Of a stretch of 64,000 nucleotides of DNA, positions 26,208 to 34,147 are shown piece by piece. The stretch's first letter is position 1. The number at the start of each line of letters is the position of its first letter. This DNA comes from Candidatus Competibacteraceae bacterium (GTDB lineage Bacteria; Pseudomonadota; Gammaproteobacteria; Competibacterales; Competibacteraceae): assembly GCA_003989085.1 (NCBI GenBank), contig RXIV01000001.1, positions 682,001 to 746,000 of the forward strand, written 5' to 3'. The notes under the pieces were generated by a model. The model made no database searches. It had not been told where the DNA came from and saw nothing but the letters and a program-made list of their open reading frames with translations. The position numbers were made by a program, and so were the translations under genes.

Positions 26208-26400
26208 TTTTGTTAAAACGGCTCTGCTTCTTACGAACGCCAATCCGGTTCAGAATCTCCCGCCTTCCGCAAAAGCAGGAAATTGCCGGCTGCTGCCTGG
26301 AAAACCAAAAACAACGATGGAAGCCGACTAGAGTTAACAAACGGCGCTGCCGTGGTTGAGCGGCCCTATCGACTCTCATCACTGGACTGGAGAAGGTTTC
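26208..26400. other. Gap between the restriction gene and paralog 2
   Basis: 193 bases with no supported gene. The last 25 bases (from about 26376) are a diverged copy of the shared lipoprotein leader, including CTGGAGAAGG. Confidence 0.45.
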
Positions 26401-28299
26401 ATGCGACGAAAACTGTGGTATGGACTGGGCGGATTGCTCGCCTTGACGTTGGGCTTAACCCTGCTCGCGGGATGCGGCGGTGATGACGATAATGGCGTGG
26501 ACGGACGGGTAGGCCGCAGCTATGTATACGGCACTCTCGATGGGGCCTTGGCCTCGCAGCTCGTGCAAACCTTCGCTCCCCGCCCCTGGCGCGGCGAAAC
26601 CGATGGCCCCTTGCTGATCGCCGCAGACACCTTGATGGGGTTGTCCGAAAGCCAGAAAGCCGCCGCCCAAACCCTGATCAAGGGAGGCAATCCGGTGCTG
26701 GTGACCAGCGCCCGGCAACAGCATGTCGAGGCGTTGCACACGCTGACCGGCACCGCCGCCGCCGTTGCGCTGGATCGGATGCCCGCCCACTATGTCTCCA
26801 CCGAACTCTATGGTTTTGCCCAACCGAATGGGCTGATGCGGATGATTGTGGCCCCGCCCTTCCCCGCGTTGCCGGAACCGGAGCCGGAATCGAGCAGACA
26901 AGAACGAGCCGAGTTCGTAGCGACCTGGATTCTGGAGAAAGTGCGGGGAATCGAACCGTCGGCGCAAACGCAACAGGTCACGCAGGCCAGTAGCACGTTG
27001 CAACTTTCTCCGACCTCGCCCCCCTGGCAGCTTGCGGTGGCGGATACCATGCCCGCCTACTGGGCTACCTGCGATCTGGCGACCCAGACTTGCACCAATC
27101 AGGCGCAACTCTTCGTGTCGGCGTGGATGGTCTATTCCTCCAGCGCCGTTGCCGGTCAGCCGACCGATTACTTCATCATGCAAATGTCCGGCAACCTCAG
27201 CACCGCGGGTTGCAAGGACTTCTACGGCAACCGGAACCATTCCACCCGAATTGGGGCGTACTGGCTTCGGCAAGCCAACATGAACGCCTTGGTGTCGGGG
27301 GTTAGCTTCGACCAGATGGATATTAATCCTCAGTATGCCCCGGTGGAGGTCAACCCCAGCACCACCGTCACCACCGGCACGACCTGGAGCTTGTCCGGCA
27401 CCGGCACTGCGGGGGCATCCAGCACCGGAGCGACCGGCAGCCTGGCTTTCACCGCCGGGGTGTCGTACAGCGATACCCGCACCGCCACCTACCAAGCGCT
27501 TGAGACGCAAGTGAATATTGGCGCATCGGACAACACCGCCAGTTGGACCTACGACTCGTGGGATTTCGTCCATGCCAGCATTGAACCCGGCAACCATGCG
27601 TGTGGCGGACCGGGACTCAATGTCAGCGGCGCACTGCCCTCGATCATCTATGGCGGCACCTTCACCCCGGCGCAAAGCTGGGTCTGGCAGGCGCAGCCGT
27701 CGGTTCGGCAGCAGTTTGCCGGCAAAACCCTGCCGGTGACCGTGAACGCCTCGCTGCTGCTAGGCTGGACTTACTACGGTGGGGGACAGGGATGCGTGGC
27801 GAACTCATCGGTTGGATCGTACTACGTTGAAGATGCATTGCTGGCGCCTGCTTATGTCGTTGGCAGTGCTGGCTCGCTGAGTAACGGCCTCAACTTCGAT
27901 GTCTCGTGCGATGTGACGACCAATTACGGGACGATCCCGCTCGGCCCTTGGGGGCCTAGTGGTCAGAATAATGGGCCGGGCAATCCGGGCACCCCCTACG
28001 CACTGCCGACCTGGACCGTGAACATTCCGTTTGCGCCTACTTCTCTTGCGGTTCCAACCCTCGCCACTATTTCACCCACCAGTGGTTCGGTGGGCACGGT
28101 GGTGACGTTGACTGGAACCAATCTCAGCGCCGCAACCACAGTCAATTTCGGCGGAACCGCCATCCCCAGCAGCAGTTTTTCCTACACCACCGCCGGGACG
28201 ATTCAGGTCGCCGCGCCCAGCGGCACAGGTACGGTGCAGGTCTCGGTAGGCAACACCTCTGGCACCAGCAACTCCATCGCCTTCACCTACACGCAGTAG
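26401..28299 (+). CDS. Large lipoprotein with C-terminal IPT/TIG domain, paralog 2
   Basis: A 632-residue lipoprotein, colinear with paralog 1 over its whole length and identical in long blocks such as QAQPSVRQQFAGKTLPVTV and SIIYGGTFTP. The start at 26401 follows GGAGAAGG and opens the lipobox signal peptide LTLLAGC; an upstream in-frame start (26356) would mask it. It has the same domain order: unknown N-domain (about 35-180), Ser/Thr-rich strand-forming middle, and IPT/TIG domain (about 550-632). Divergence is concentrated in the linker around residues 195-210 and in a loop after GWTYYGGG. Function unknown; surface exposure is inferred from the lipobox and the IPT domain. Confidence 0.65.
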   Translation: MRRKLWYGLGGLLALTLGLTLLAGCGGDDDNGVDGRVGRSYVYGTLDGALASQLVQTFAPRPWRGETDGPLLIAADTLMGLSESQKAAAQTLIKGGNPVLVTSARQQHVEALHTLTGTAAAVALDRMPAHYVSTELYGFAQPNGLMRMIVAPPFPALPEPEPESSRQERAEFVATWILEKVRGIEPSAQTQQVTQASSTLQLSPTSPPWQLAVADTMPAYWATCDLATQTCTNQAQLFVSAWMVYSSSAVAGQPTDYFIMQMSGNLSTAGCKDFYGNRNHSTRIGAYWLRQANMNALVSGVSFDQMDINPQYAPVEVNPSTTVTTGTTWSLSGTGTAGASSTGATGSLAFTAGVSYSDTRTATYQALETQVNIGASDNTASWTYDSWDFVHASIEPGNHACGGPGLNVSGALPSIIYGGTFTPAQSWVWQAQPSVRQQFAGKTLPVTVNASLLLGWTYYGGGQGCVANSSVGSYYVEDALLAPAYVVGSAGSLSNGLNFDVSCDVTTNYGTIPLGPWGPSGQNNGPGNPGTPYALPTWTVNIPFAPTSLAVPTLATISPTSGSVGTVVTLTGTNLSAATTVNFGGTAIPSSSFSYTTAGTIQVAAPSGTGTVQVSVGNTSGTSNSIAFTYTQ

Positions 28300-28317
28300 G
28301 CCACATCCATCGCAACA

Positions 28318-28336
28318 CCGGGGGGCAATCTCCCGG
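28318..28336. repeat. Hairpin 3' of paralog 2
   Basis: Stem CCGGGGG (28318-28324) with CTCCCGG (28330-28336) and loop GCAAT. It matches the hairpin at 23114-23136, so the duplication unit included this 3' flank. Confidence 0.6.
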
Positions 28337-28405
28337 CGGAATCATTCTGTTCAAGAAACCGCCTGATCTTATCAACCGGTGTTAATCACGTTCCTGGAGA
28401 CTTTC

Positions 28406-28476
28406 ATGCGCCGCCTCTCCTCCTGCTGGCGCTGTTGTTGAGCGCCATCCTAACCGGCTGCAATCCATCGGAGTGA
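28406..28476 (+). pseudogene. Degenerate lipoprotein signal-peptide fragment
   Basis: CTGGAGACTTTC then ATGCGCCGC resembles the leader and start of the lipoprotein genes above. After a one-base frame change the sequence reads LLLALLLSAILTGC followed by NPSE and a stop, which is a clear lipobox. The body of the gene is gone; IS5-type debris starts at once. Confidence 0.55.
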
Positions 28477-28627
28477 TTACGACGAAGATCTTTATGTGGA
28501 TCGGCGCCTGATCGAAAATTTCTTCTGCAAACCCAAGCAATACCGCGCTATTGCCACCCGCTACGACAAAACAGCTTTTAATGCTCTAGCCGCCAGTTTA
28601 TCTCGCCCCTGCCGTCATTTGGCTTAA
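28475..28627 (+). pseudogene. IS5-family transposase C-terminal remnant
   Basis: A 50-codon open stretch gives RRLIENFFCKPKQYRAIATR and YDKTA, the hallmark C-terminal block of IS5-type DDE transposases (containing the catalytic Glu of the E-box region), then degenerates before a stop at 28625-28627. No start, no other transposase domains and no clear terminal repeats remain. Confidence 0.75.
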
Positions 28628-28842
28628 TTGAGGACTGAAGACATGCTCTAACCCATATGGGCCTTTTTAAGCTGCGGCAATGTTTTGAGTATCGATAAAT
28701 TCAGCCTCCAATATTGGTTTACCATCCCCAACAGAATCTCAACGACCTCTTGAAGATTTTGATGGTTCTTGGCGGGTCTTGTAGAGGCTGCCGAGGTGTG
28801 AGGGGCCGTGAAGCTACTAGATTGATTTGGAGAACCTTTCAA
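28628..28842. other. Unexplained block upstream of the VWA gene
   Basis: 215 bases after the transposase remnant. The minus strand is open for 64 codons (28842-28648, with NQYWRLNLSILKTLPQL), and the plus-strand VWA frame is also open upstream. I cannot assign either. It may be another decayed element or the VWA promoter region. GGAGA at 28829-28833 serves the VWA gene. Confidence 0.35.
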
Positions 28843-30030
28843 ATGATGACCGACTTCTTTTTCAAACTACGCAAGGCTGGCATCCCGGTTTCGCTGACCG
28901 AGTTTCTGACCCTGCTGGAAGCCTTAAGCCAGCGGGTCACAACCCACAGCATCGAAGAATTCTATTACCTGGCGCGGGCGGCGCTGGTGAAGGACGAACG
29001 CCATTACGACCGTTTCGATCAAGTGTTCGGCTCCCATTTCAAGGGACTGGCAAGCCGGTTTGACGCGATAGCCGGCGCTACAGTGCCGCTGGAATGGCTG
29101 CATAAACTGGCGGAACTGACCCTGAGCGAGGAGGACAAGCAACTGATCGAAGCAATGGGCGGCTGGGAAAAGTTGATGGAAACCTTCGCTCAGCGGATGG
29201 CCGAGCAGGAAGGCCGGCATCAGGGCGGCAACCAGTGGATCGGCACGGCGGGCACATCGCCATTCGGCGCTTATGGTTACAACCCGGAAGGCCTCCGCAT
29301 CGGTCAGGACAGCTCCCGCCACCGCCGGGCGGTCAAGGTGTGGGATCGCCGTGAGTTCCGCAATCTGGACGACACCGTGGAACTGGGTGTCCGCAATATC
29401 AAGGTCGCGCTACGGCGATTGCGGCGCTTCGCCCGTGAAGGCGCGGCGCAGGAACTCGACCTCGATGACACCATCCGTTCAACCGCCCGCAACGCGGGTT
29501 GGCTGGACCTGAAAATGGTTCCGGAGCGGCATAACGCGGTCAAGGTGCTGCTGTTTCTGGACGCCGGCGGCTCGATGGACGATCACGTTCAAGCCTGCGA
29601 GGAACTGTTTTCAGCCGCGCGCGGCGAGTTCAAGCATCTGGAATACTTCTATTTTCACAACATGGTGTATGAGGGCTTGTGGAAGGATAACCGCCGGCGC
29701 TACACCGAAAAGACCGACACCCTGACGGTGTTGCGTACTTTTGGACAGGATTACAAGCTGATTCTGGTCGGCGACGCCACCATGAGTCCTTATGAAGTGA
29801 CCTATCCGGGCGGCAGTGTTGAGCATTTCAATCCCGAAGCGGGCGATGTGTGGATGAACCGGTTGTTGACGACCTGGCCGAACGCCATCTGGCTAAACCC
29901 GCAACCCTCGAACCGATGGAGTCAGGTTCCGTCGATTCAAATGGTGCGGCAGTTAATGAACGAACGGATGTTCCCTCTGACGCTGGAAGGTCTGGAACAG
30001 GGAATTCGGGCCTTGCAGCGGACGAGGTGA
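28843..30030 (+). CDS. CoxE-like VWA domain protein
   Basis: A 395-residue protein. The start at 28843 (MMTDFFFKLRKAGIPVSLTEF) has GGAGA nine bases upstream and matches the usual N-terminus of this family. A helical N-terminal half with basic linker precedes a VWA-like domain in which the metal-site motif reads DAGGSMDDH from residue 240 (DxGxS form), followed by FHNMVYEGLW and LILVGDATMSP. Such proteins normally act with a MoxR-type AAA ATPase in cofactor or metal-centre maturation. No MoxR gene is adjacent, so the partner is elsewhere or missing. It converges with the fused antiporter-like gene, 13 bp apart. Confidence 0.82.
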   Translation: MMTDFFFKLRKAGIPVSLTEFLTLLEALSQRVTTHSIEEFYYLARAALVKDERHYDRFDQVFGSHFKGLASRFDAIAGATVPLEWLHKLAELTLSEEDKQLIEAMGGWEKLMETFAQRMAEQEGRHQGGNQWIGTAGTSPFGAYGYNPEGLRIGQDSSRHRRAVKVWDRREFRNLDDTVELGVRNIKVALRRLRRFAREGAAQELDLDDTIRSTARNAGWLDLKMVPERHNAVKVLLFLDAGGSMDDHVQACEELFSAARGEFKHLEYFYFHNMVYEGLWKDNRRRYTEKTDTLTVLRTFGQDYKLILVGDATMSPYEVTYPGGSVEHFNPEAGDVWMNRLLTTWPNAIWLNPQPSNRWSQVPSIQMVRQLMNERMFPLTLEGLEQGIRALQRTR

Positions 30031-30043
30031 ACCAGGATCGGCC

Positions 30044-33000
30044 TCAGTGGTCACTCGACGGCTTGGCAGGGCCGCTGACTACAGACTCGACTCGCGCCGC
30101 CACCCGATCCACCGCCCCGCCGATCATTTTGATCCACGGATCAGCGTACAGTCCAACTCCGATCATGACCGCGCAGAGCAAACCGGCCATAACCCGTTCA
30201 CGGTGGCGCAGATCGGTCAGAAAAGCGATCCGGCGCTTCGGGCTGCGCGCCAGAAAAATCCGCTGATAGGCCCACAACAGATAGCCGGCGGCCAGTACAT
30301 TGCCGGCGGCAGCGAGAGTCGCAATGCCCCAACCTGCGCTTTCCAGGATCCCCTCCAGTGTCAGGTGCGCGGCCTCAAACCCCGGCGTGCCTGGCATGGC
30401 GATGCTGCCCAGCACCACAACCAGAAAAGTCAGACCCAGCAAGGGCGCAGCGTCGAACAATCCGCCCAGCCGGTGAAAGCGGGTTCCGCCCAAGCGGCGA
30501 TGCAATAGGCCCGCAACCATGAACAGGCCCGCCGCCGCCAGTCCCAGATTCAGCGCCAGCAGCAGTCCGCCGCGCAGCCCGGCGGGGTTCAGTGAAACCA
30601 GGCCAACGACTAATGCGCCGCTCTGGCTAATCACCGCGAATGCCAGCAACCGACGCAAGTCCTGTTGCAGCAGCGCCAGCAACGCCCCATACAGCATTCC
30701 GGCCAGACCCAGCGCCATGATCCAGCCGGCCCCTTGCTCAGCGGCGGTGGGCAACAGTGGAAAGACAAAGCGCAACAGTGCGTAAATCCCGACTTTCGCC
30801 CCGACCAGGAACACGATGCCCACGGCGACCGTGCCATGTTGCGCCACAATCGGCAACCAGGCATGAAACGGGAACAGTGCCAGCCGCACCGCCAGCCCGC
30901 CCAACAGCAGGATAAAGATCAACGACTGTGGCCCGGCAGATGGCGGGGTCGCCAGCAGGGTGGTTAAGTCGAATGACCAATCGCCTTGCGTGGCAGCATG
31001 AGTCCAACCCATCAGCAGAATGCCGATCAGCAGCGCCGCCAGCCCGCCCAACTGGGCGCGATGGAAATGCCGGGCGGCCTGACCTCGGGCCGGACTGGTT
31101 CCCCACTGGCTGATCAGCAGCGTCGCTGGGATGACTTCAGCCACGGCGAACAGCCAGAATTGCAGTAGATTCAACGCAGTGAACATCCCGATCAACGCCG
31201 CCTGCTGCGCCAGAAGATAAGCGACGAAGGCGCCGGGTCGCTCCCGCTGCTCCGGTTGGGCGTAGAGCATCATCAACAGTCCCAACAGGGCGGTCAGCGG
31301 CAAGAACAGGACATTCAGACCGTCGATACCGACGTGATAGCTCAACCACGGTAAAAGCTGCGCCTGCTCGACAAACTGCATTCCGGCCACATTTGGCTGG
31401 AATCGGGCCAGCAGCCAGAACGTCAGCGCCAGTTCCACCCCAACGGCGGTCAGTCCAAACCGAAACACGGTTTGGGCTTGCCGCGCCCGCCAGGCTGCGA
31501 TCAGGCCCAGCAGCGGAACCAGCAAGAGCGCGCTCACCAGCGGAAAACCGGCAACAGCGTCCTGACTGTCGTTCTGCATGATCTCGCTGACGGCGACCAG
31601 CAGCGCCGTGATCCCGACCATGCCCACCCATGACCGTCCCAGTAACCGCTCCACCCGGCTTAGACCTTGTCCTAACTGGCGGCTGACCGTGACGAGACCC
31701 TGTCCGGCAGCTTTAAAAATCAGTTGTTCTTCGACCCAATGGAAAATGGCCGCGACCCACTCCGCTGCCCACCGCACGACGCCCTGTTCCTCATCCAGTG
31801 TGGTCGGGCCGCGCTCCAGCAACCGCCCAGCGCCCAGTTGCCGTTCCTCCCATTGCGCCAGCGACGATAACGCGTTGACTGCGGGCACCGACAGGCCGGT
31901 CGCCCGATCCACCACTGCTGTATCAAAGAACGCCAGCGTGCGGGCCAGCCGTTGCGTGGGGCGAACCAGACTCCAATCCGCCAGATCATCCAGCCGGAAC
32001 CGGTGCAGCGCCGCAGCGTAGAGCCGCCGTTGCCGGGCGAGGAGCGCCGGAACCGGGCGGGCGCGGTCGCCGTTGAGTTGGCGCAGGATCGAAGGGGCGC
32101 TAAAGAACTGGTAGCCACGCACAACAGCATGACCGCACAGGTGAATCAGCGCCCACCGCCACCAACCAAGGCCGCAGGCCAGGACCATCAGTCCGACCTG
32201 GCCGGAAGTGGAAAAAATCAGGGCGCTCTTGATATCGGTCTGCACCAGTCCGCCAATGAAGCCGTACAGCGCGGTCGCCAGCCCAACCACCACGAGGATC
32301 GCCATGATCGCCGGCGATTGTTCCAGCAGCGGTTGCAGCCGCAGCAGCAGGTATACCCCGGCGTGAACCATCACCGCCCCGTAAAACAGGGCGCTGGATG
32401 GCGTCGGCCCTTCCATCGCCCGCGCCAGCCACGGCGCAAAAGGAATCTGGGCTGATTTCGCCATGGCCGCCAGCAGAAATCCGCCGGCCAGCAGCCCGGT
32501 CTGAGCCGGGCTTAATCCCGTCGCGCCACCATTGATCGTCGCCCAATCCGCTCCGCCCAGCACATAGAACGATAACGCGACGCCAAGCAGAAACCCGGCG
32601 TCGCCGATTCGGTTGGCGACGAAGGCGCGGGTGGCGTTTTCAGCGGCGACGGGTCGATCCGGGAAGAAGGCGATCAGCAGGTAGGAGCACAATCCGGCGA
32701 CTTCCCAACCGACAAAGGTTAAAACTGCGTTGCCCGTCATCACCAGCACCTGCATCGCTGCGATAAACAGACTCAGAAGCATGAAGAAACGGTGAAAACC
32801 GGCTTCACGGTGCATATAGTTCACCGCAAACCGCAGCGCCAACAGCCCGGCCAGACCGGTCAGCACCGACAGGGTCAGGCTGAGATGGTCAGTGAGAAAC
32901 AGCAGGTTGACCTGAATCTCGCCGCTGTTCAGCCAGTTGCCCAGCGTGACCGTTTCCGGCCATTCGCCTGACAACCGGAGCGCAATCAGCGCCAGCGTGG

Positions 33001-33166
33001 CCAGCAGCGATCCAGCGCTGGCGATCAGCGCGACCCGGCTGGTGCGCCGTTCGTCGTTTTCGCCTTGAACCTGCCCGGAAAACAGGGTAATGCCAATGCC
33101 CAGCGCCGCCGCCAGCGGCAGGCCCGGAATGAGAAGGGTGAGCCATTCCAGCATGATCGTCGCCAT
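30044..33166 (-). CDS. Fused NuoL-like/NuoM-like antiporter membrane protein
   Basis: About 1040 residues, roughly twice a single antiporter-like subunit. The first half resembles NuoL/ND5 (FVGWEVAGLCSYLLIAFF, MAKSAQIPFAPWL, GPTPSSALFYGAVMVHAG). The second, from about residue 535, resembles NuoM/ND4 (VGIDGLNVLFLPLTALLG, LFPFHAWLP, GAKVGIYALLRF). Between them are long polar segments and an amphipathic stretch. The TM5 Glu and TM7 Lys of the first half are kept; the lysines expected at TM12 of the first half (HAVVRGYQFF) and TM7 of the second (VRLALFPFH) appear as Arg. No other complex I genes are near. The start is uncertain: ATG 33166 or 33154, or TTG 33229; none has a strong ribosome site. 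Confidence 0.75.
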   Translation of the reverse strand: MATIMLEWLTLLIPGLPLAAALGIGITLFSGQVQGENDERRTSRVALIASAGSLLATLALIALRLSGEWPETVTLGNWLNSGEIQVNLLFLTDHLSLTLSVLTGLAGLLALRFAVNYMHREAGFHRFFMLLSLFIAAMQVLVMTGNAVLTFVGWEVAGLCSYLLIAFFPDRPVAAENATRAFVANRIGDAGFLLGVALSFYVLGGADWATINGGATGLSPAQTGLLAGGFLLAAMAKSAQIPFAPWLARAMEGPTPSSALFYGAVMVHAGVYLLLRLQPLLEQSPAIMAILVVVGLATALYGFIGGLVQTDIKSALIFSTSGQVGLMVLACGLGWWRWALIHLCGHAVVRGYQFFSAPSILRQLNGDRARPVPALLARQRRLYAAALHRFRLDDLADWSLVRPTQRLARTLAFFDTAVVDRATGLSVPAVNALSSLAQWEERQLGAGRLLERGPTTLDEEQGVVRWAAEWVAAIFHWVEEQLIFKAAGQGLVTVSRQLGQGLSRVERLLGRSWVGMVGITALLVAVSEIMQNDSQDAVAGFPLVSALLLVPLLGLIAAWRARQAQTVFRFGLTAVGVELALTFWLLARFQPNVAGMQFVEQAQLLPWLSYHVGIDGLNVLFLPLTALLGLLMMLYAQPEQRERPGAFVAYLLAQQAALIGMFTALNLLQFWLFAVAEVIPATLLISQWGTSPARGQAARHFHRAQLGGLAALLIGILLMGWTHAATQGDWSFDLTTLLATPPSAGPQSLIFILLLGGLAVRLALFPFHAWLPIVAQHGTVAVGIVFLVGAKVGIYALLRFVFPLLPTAAEQGAGWIMALGLAGMLYGALLALLQQDLRRLLAFAVISQSGALVVGLVSLNPAGLRGGLLLALNLGLAAAGLFMVAGLLHRRLGGTRFHRLGGLFDAAPLLGLTFLVVVLGSIAMPGTPGFEAAHLTLEGILESAGWGIATLAAAGNVLAAGYLLWAYQRIFLARSPKRRIAFLTDLRHRERVMAGLLCAVMIGVGLYADPWIKMIGGAVDRVAARVESVVSGPAKPSSDH

Positions 33167-33460
33167 TGCTTTAAAGGTGGTTGAAAAGGTGGTCTGAACC
33201 ACAGGACGTTCGCTGCGGCTTCCGTTCAAAAAACCATTGCGGACTTTCTGCGCTCACTCGGCGCGGAGTGAGATTGAATTATTGGTCGATAAAGGAAGCC
33301 TACGCCAGAAATCCGCGATTTGCCGGGTCATTAACGGATGATGGCCTATCGTGCTTCTCCTCAATCACTGGTGGGATTCGCCGTGGCATGGGCAGGATAG
33401 AGCCCTGCTATAAGCCGCCACACCCCGGAGCCAACCCATGCAACCCCTCACTACTGCCCC
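33167..33460. other. Divergent intergenic region
   Basis: Lies between the fused antiporter-like gene (minus) and the ABC transporter (plus), so promoters for both should be here. TATAAG at about 33409 is a possible -10, without a good -35. No gene or structured RNA recognised. Confidence 0.35.
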
Positions 33461-34147
33461 GTGACTACCCTCTTGATCGCCATCCGCAACCTGTGTAAAT
33501 CCTATATTGAGGGCGACCGGCAACGGACCATCTTCACCGGCCTGAACCTGGACCTTGAGCGCGGCCAATTCATCGCTCTGCTCGGTCAGTCCGGCTCTGG
33601 AAAATCCACCCTGCTCAATCTGCTCGGCGGCATTGATCTGCCCGATGCCGGCGAAATCCGGATCGCCGACCAGACCATCACCGCTTTAAGCGAGGTCGAA
33701 CGCAGCCGGTTCCGCCGCCGCCAGATCGGTTTCGTGTTCCAGTTTTTCAACCTGATTCCCACCCTGACCGTCACTGAAAATCTGCTGTTGCCGCTGGAGC
33801 TGAACGGGCTGGCGACACCGGAACAGTGCGAGCGGGCGCTGGAACTGCTGGATAATGTCGGGTTGGGTGACCGCCGGGACAGTTTCCCGGAGCGGCTGTC
33901 TGGCGGGGAGCAACAGCGGCTGGCGATAGCCCGATCCGTCGTCCATCGCCCGCTGTTATTGCTGGCCGATGAACCGACCGGCAATCTCGATGCGGTCACC
34001 GGCGGGCGGATTCTGGAGCTGCTGCTGACCCTGCATCAGCAGGCCGGGACGACGATTGTCATGGTCACCCACAGCCAGGAAGTGGCCGCCCGCGCTGACC
34101 GGTTGCTGCGGCTGGACTCTGGACAGATTCAGGAGATTGCGCCTTGA
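33461..34147 (+). CDS. ABC transporter ATP-binding protein (LolD/MacB-like)
   Basis: A 228-residue ATPase, probably using the GTG at 33461; an upstream ATG at 33438 runs into a stop in its own frame. Walker [10 protein letters not shown] is at 42-50, the family block [18 protein letters not shown] follows, the signature is LSGGEQQRL at about 145, and Walker B is [12 protein letters not shown]. The type pairs with FtsX-like permeases that move lipoproteins, lipids or peptides at the envelope without a classical import channel. The stop overlaps the permease start (TTGA). Confidence 0.9.
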   Translation: MTTLLIAIRNLCKSYIEGDRQRTIFTGLNLDLERGQFIALLGQSGSGKSTLLNLLGGIDLPDAGEIRIADQTITALSEVERSRFRRRQIGFVFQFFNLIPTLTVTENLLLPLELNGLATPEQCERALELLDNVGLGDRRDSFPERLSGGEQQRLAIARSVVHRPLLLLADEPTGNLDAVTGGRILELLLTLHQQAGTTIVMVTHSQEVAARADRLLRLDSGQIQEIAP

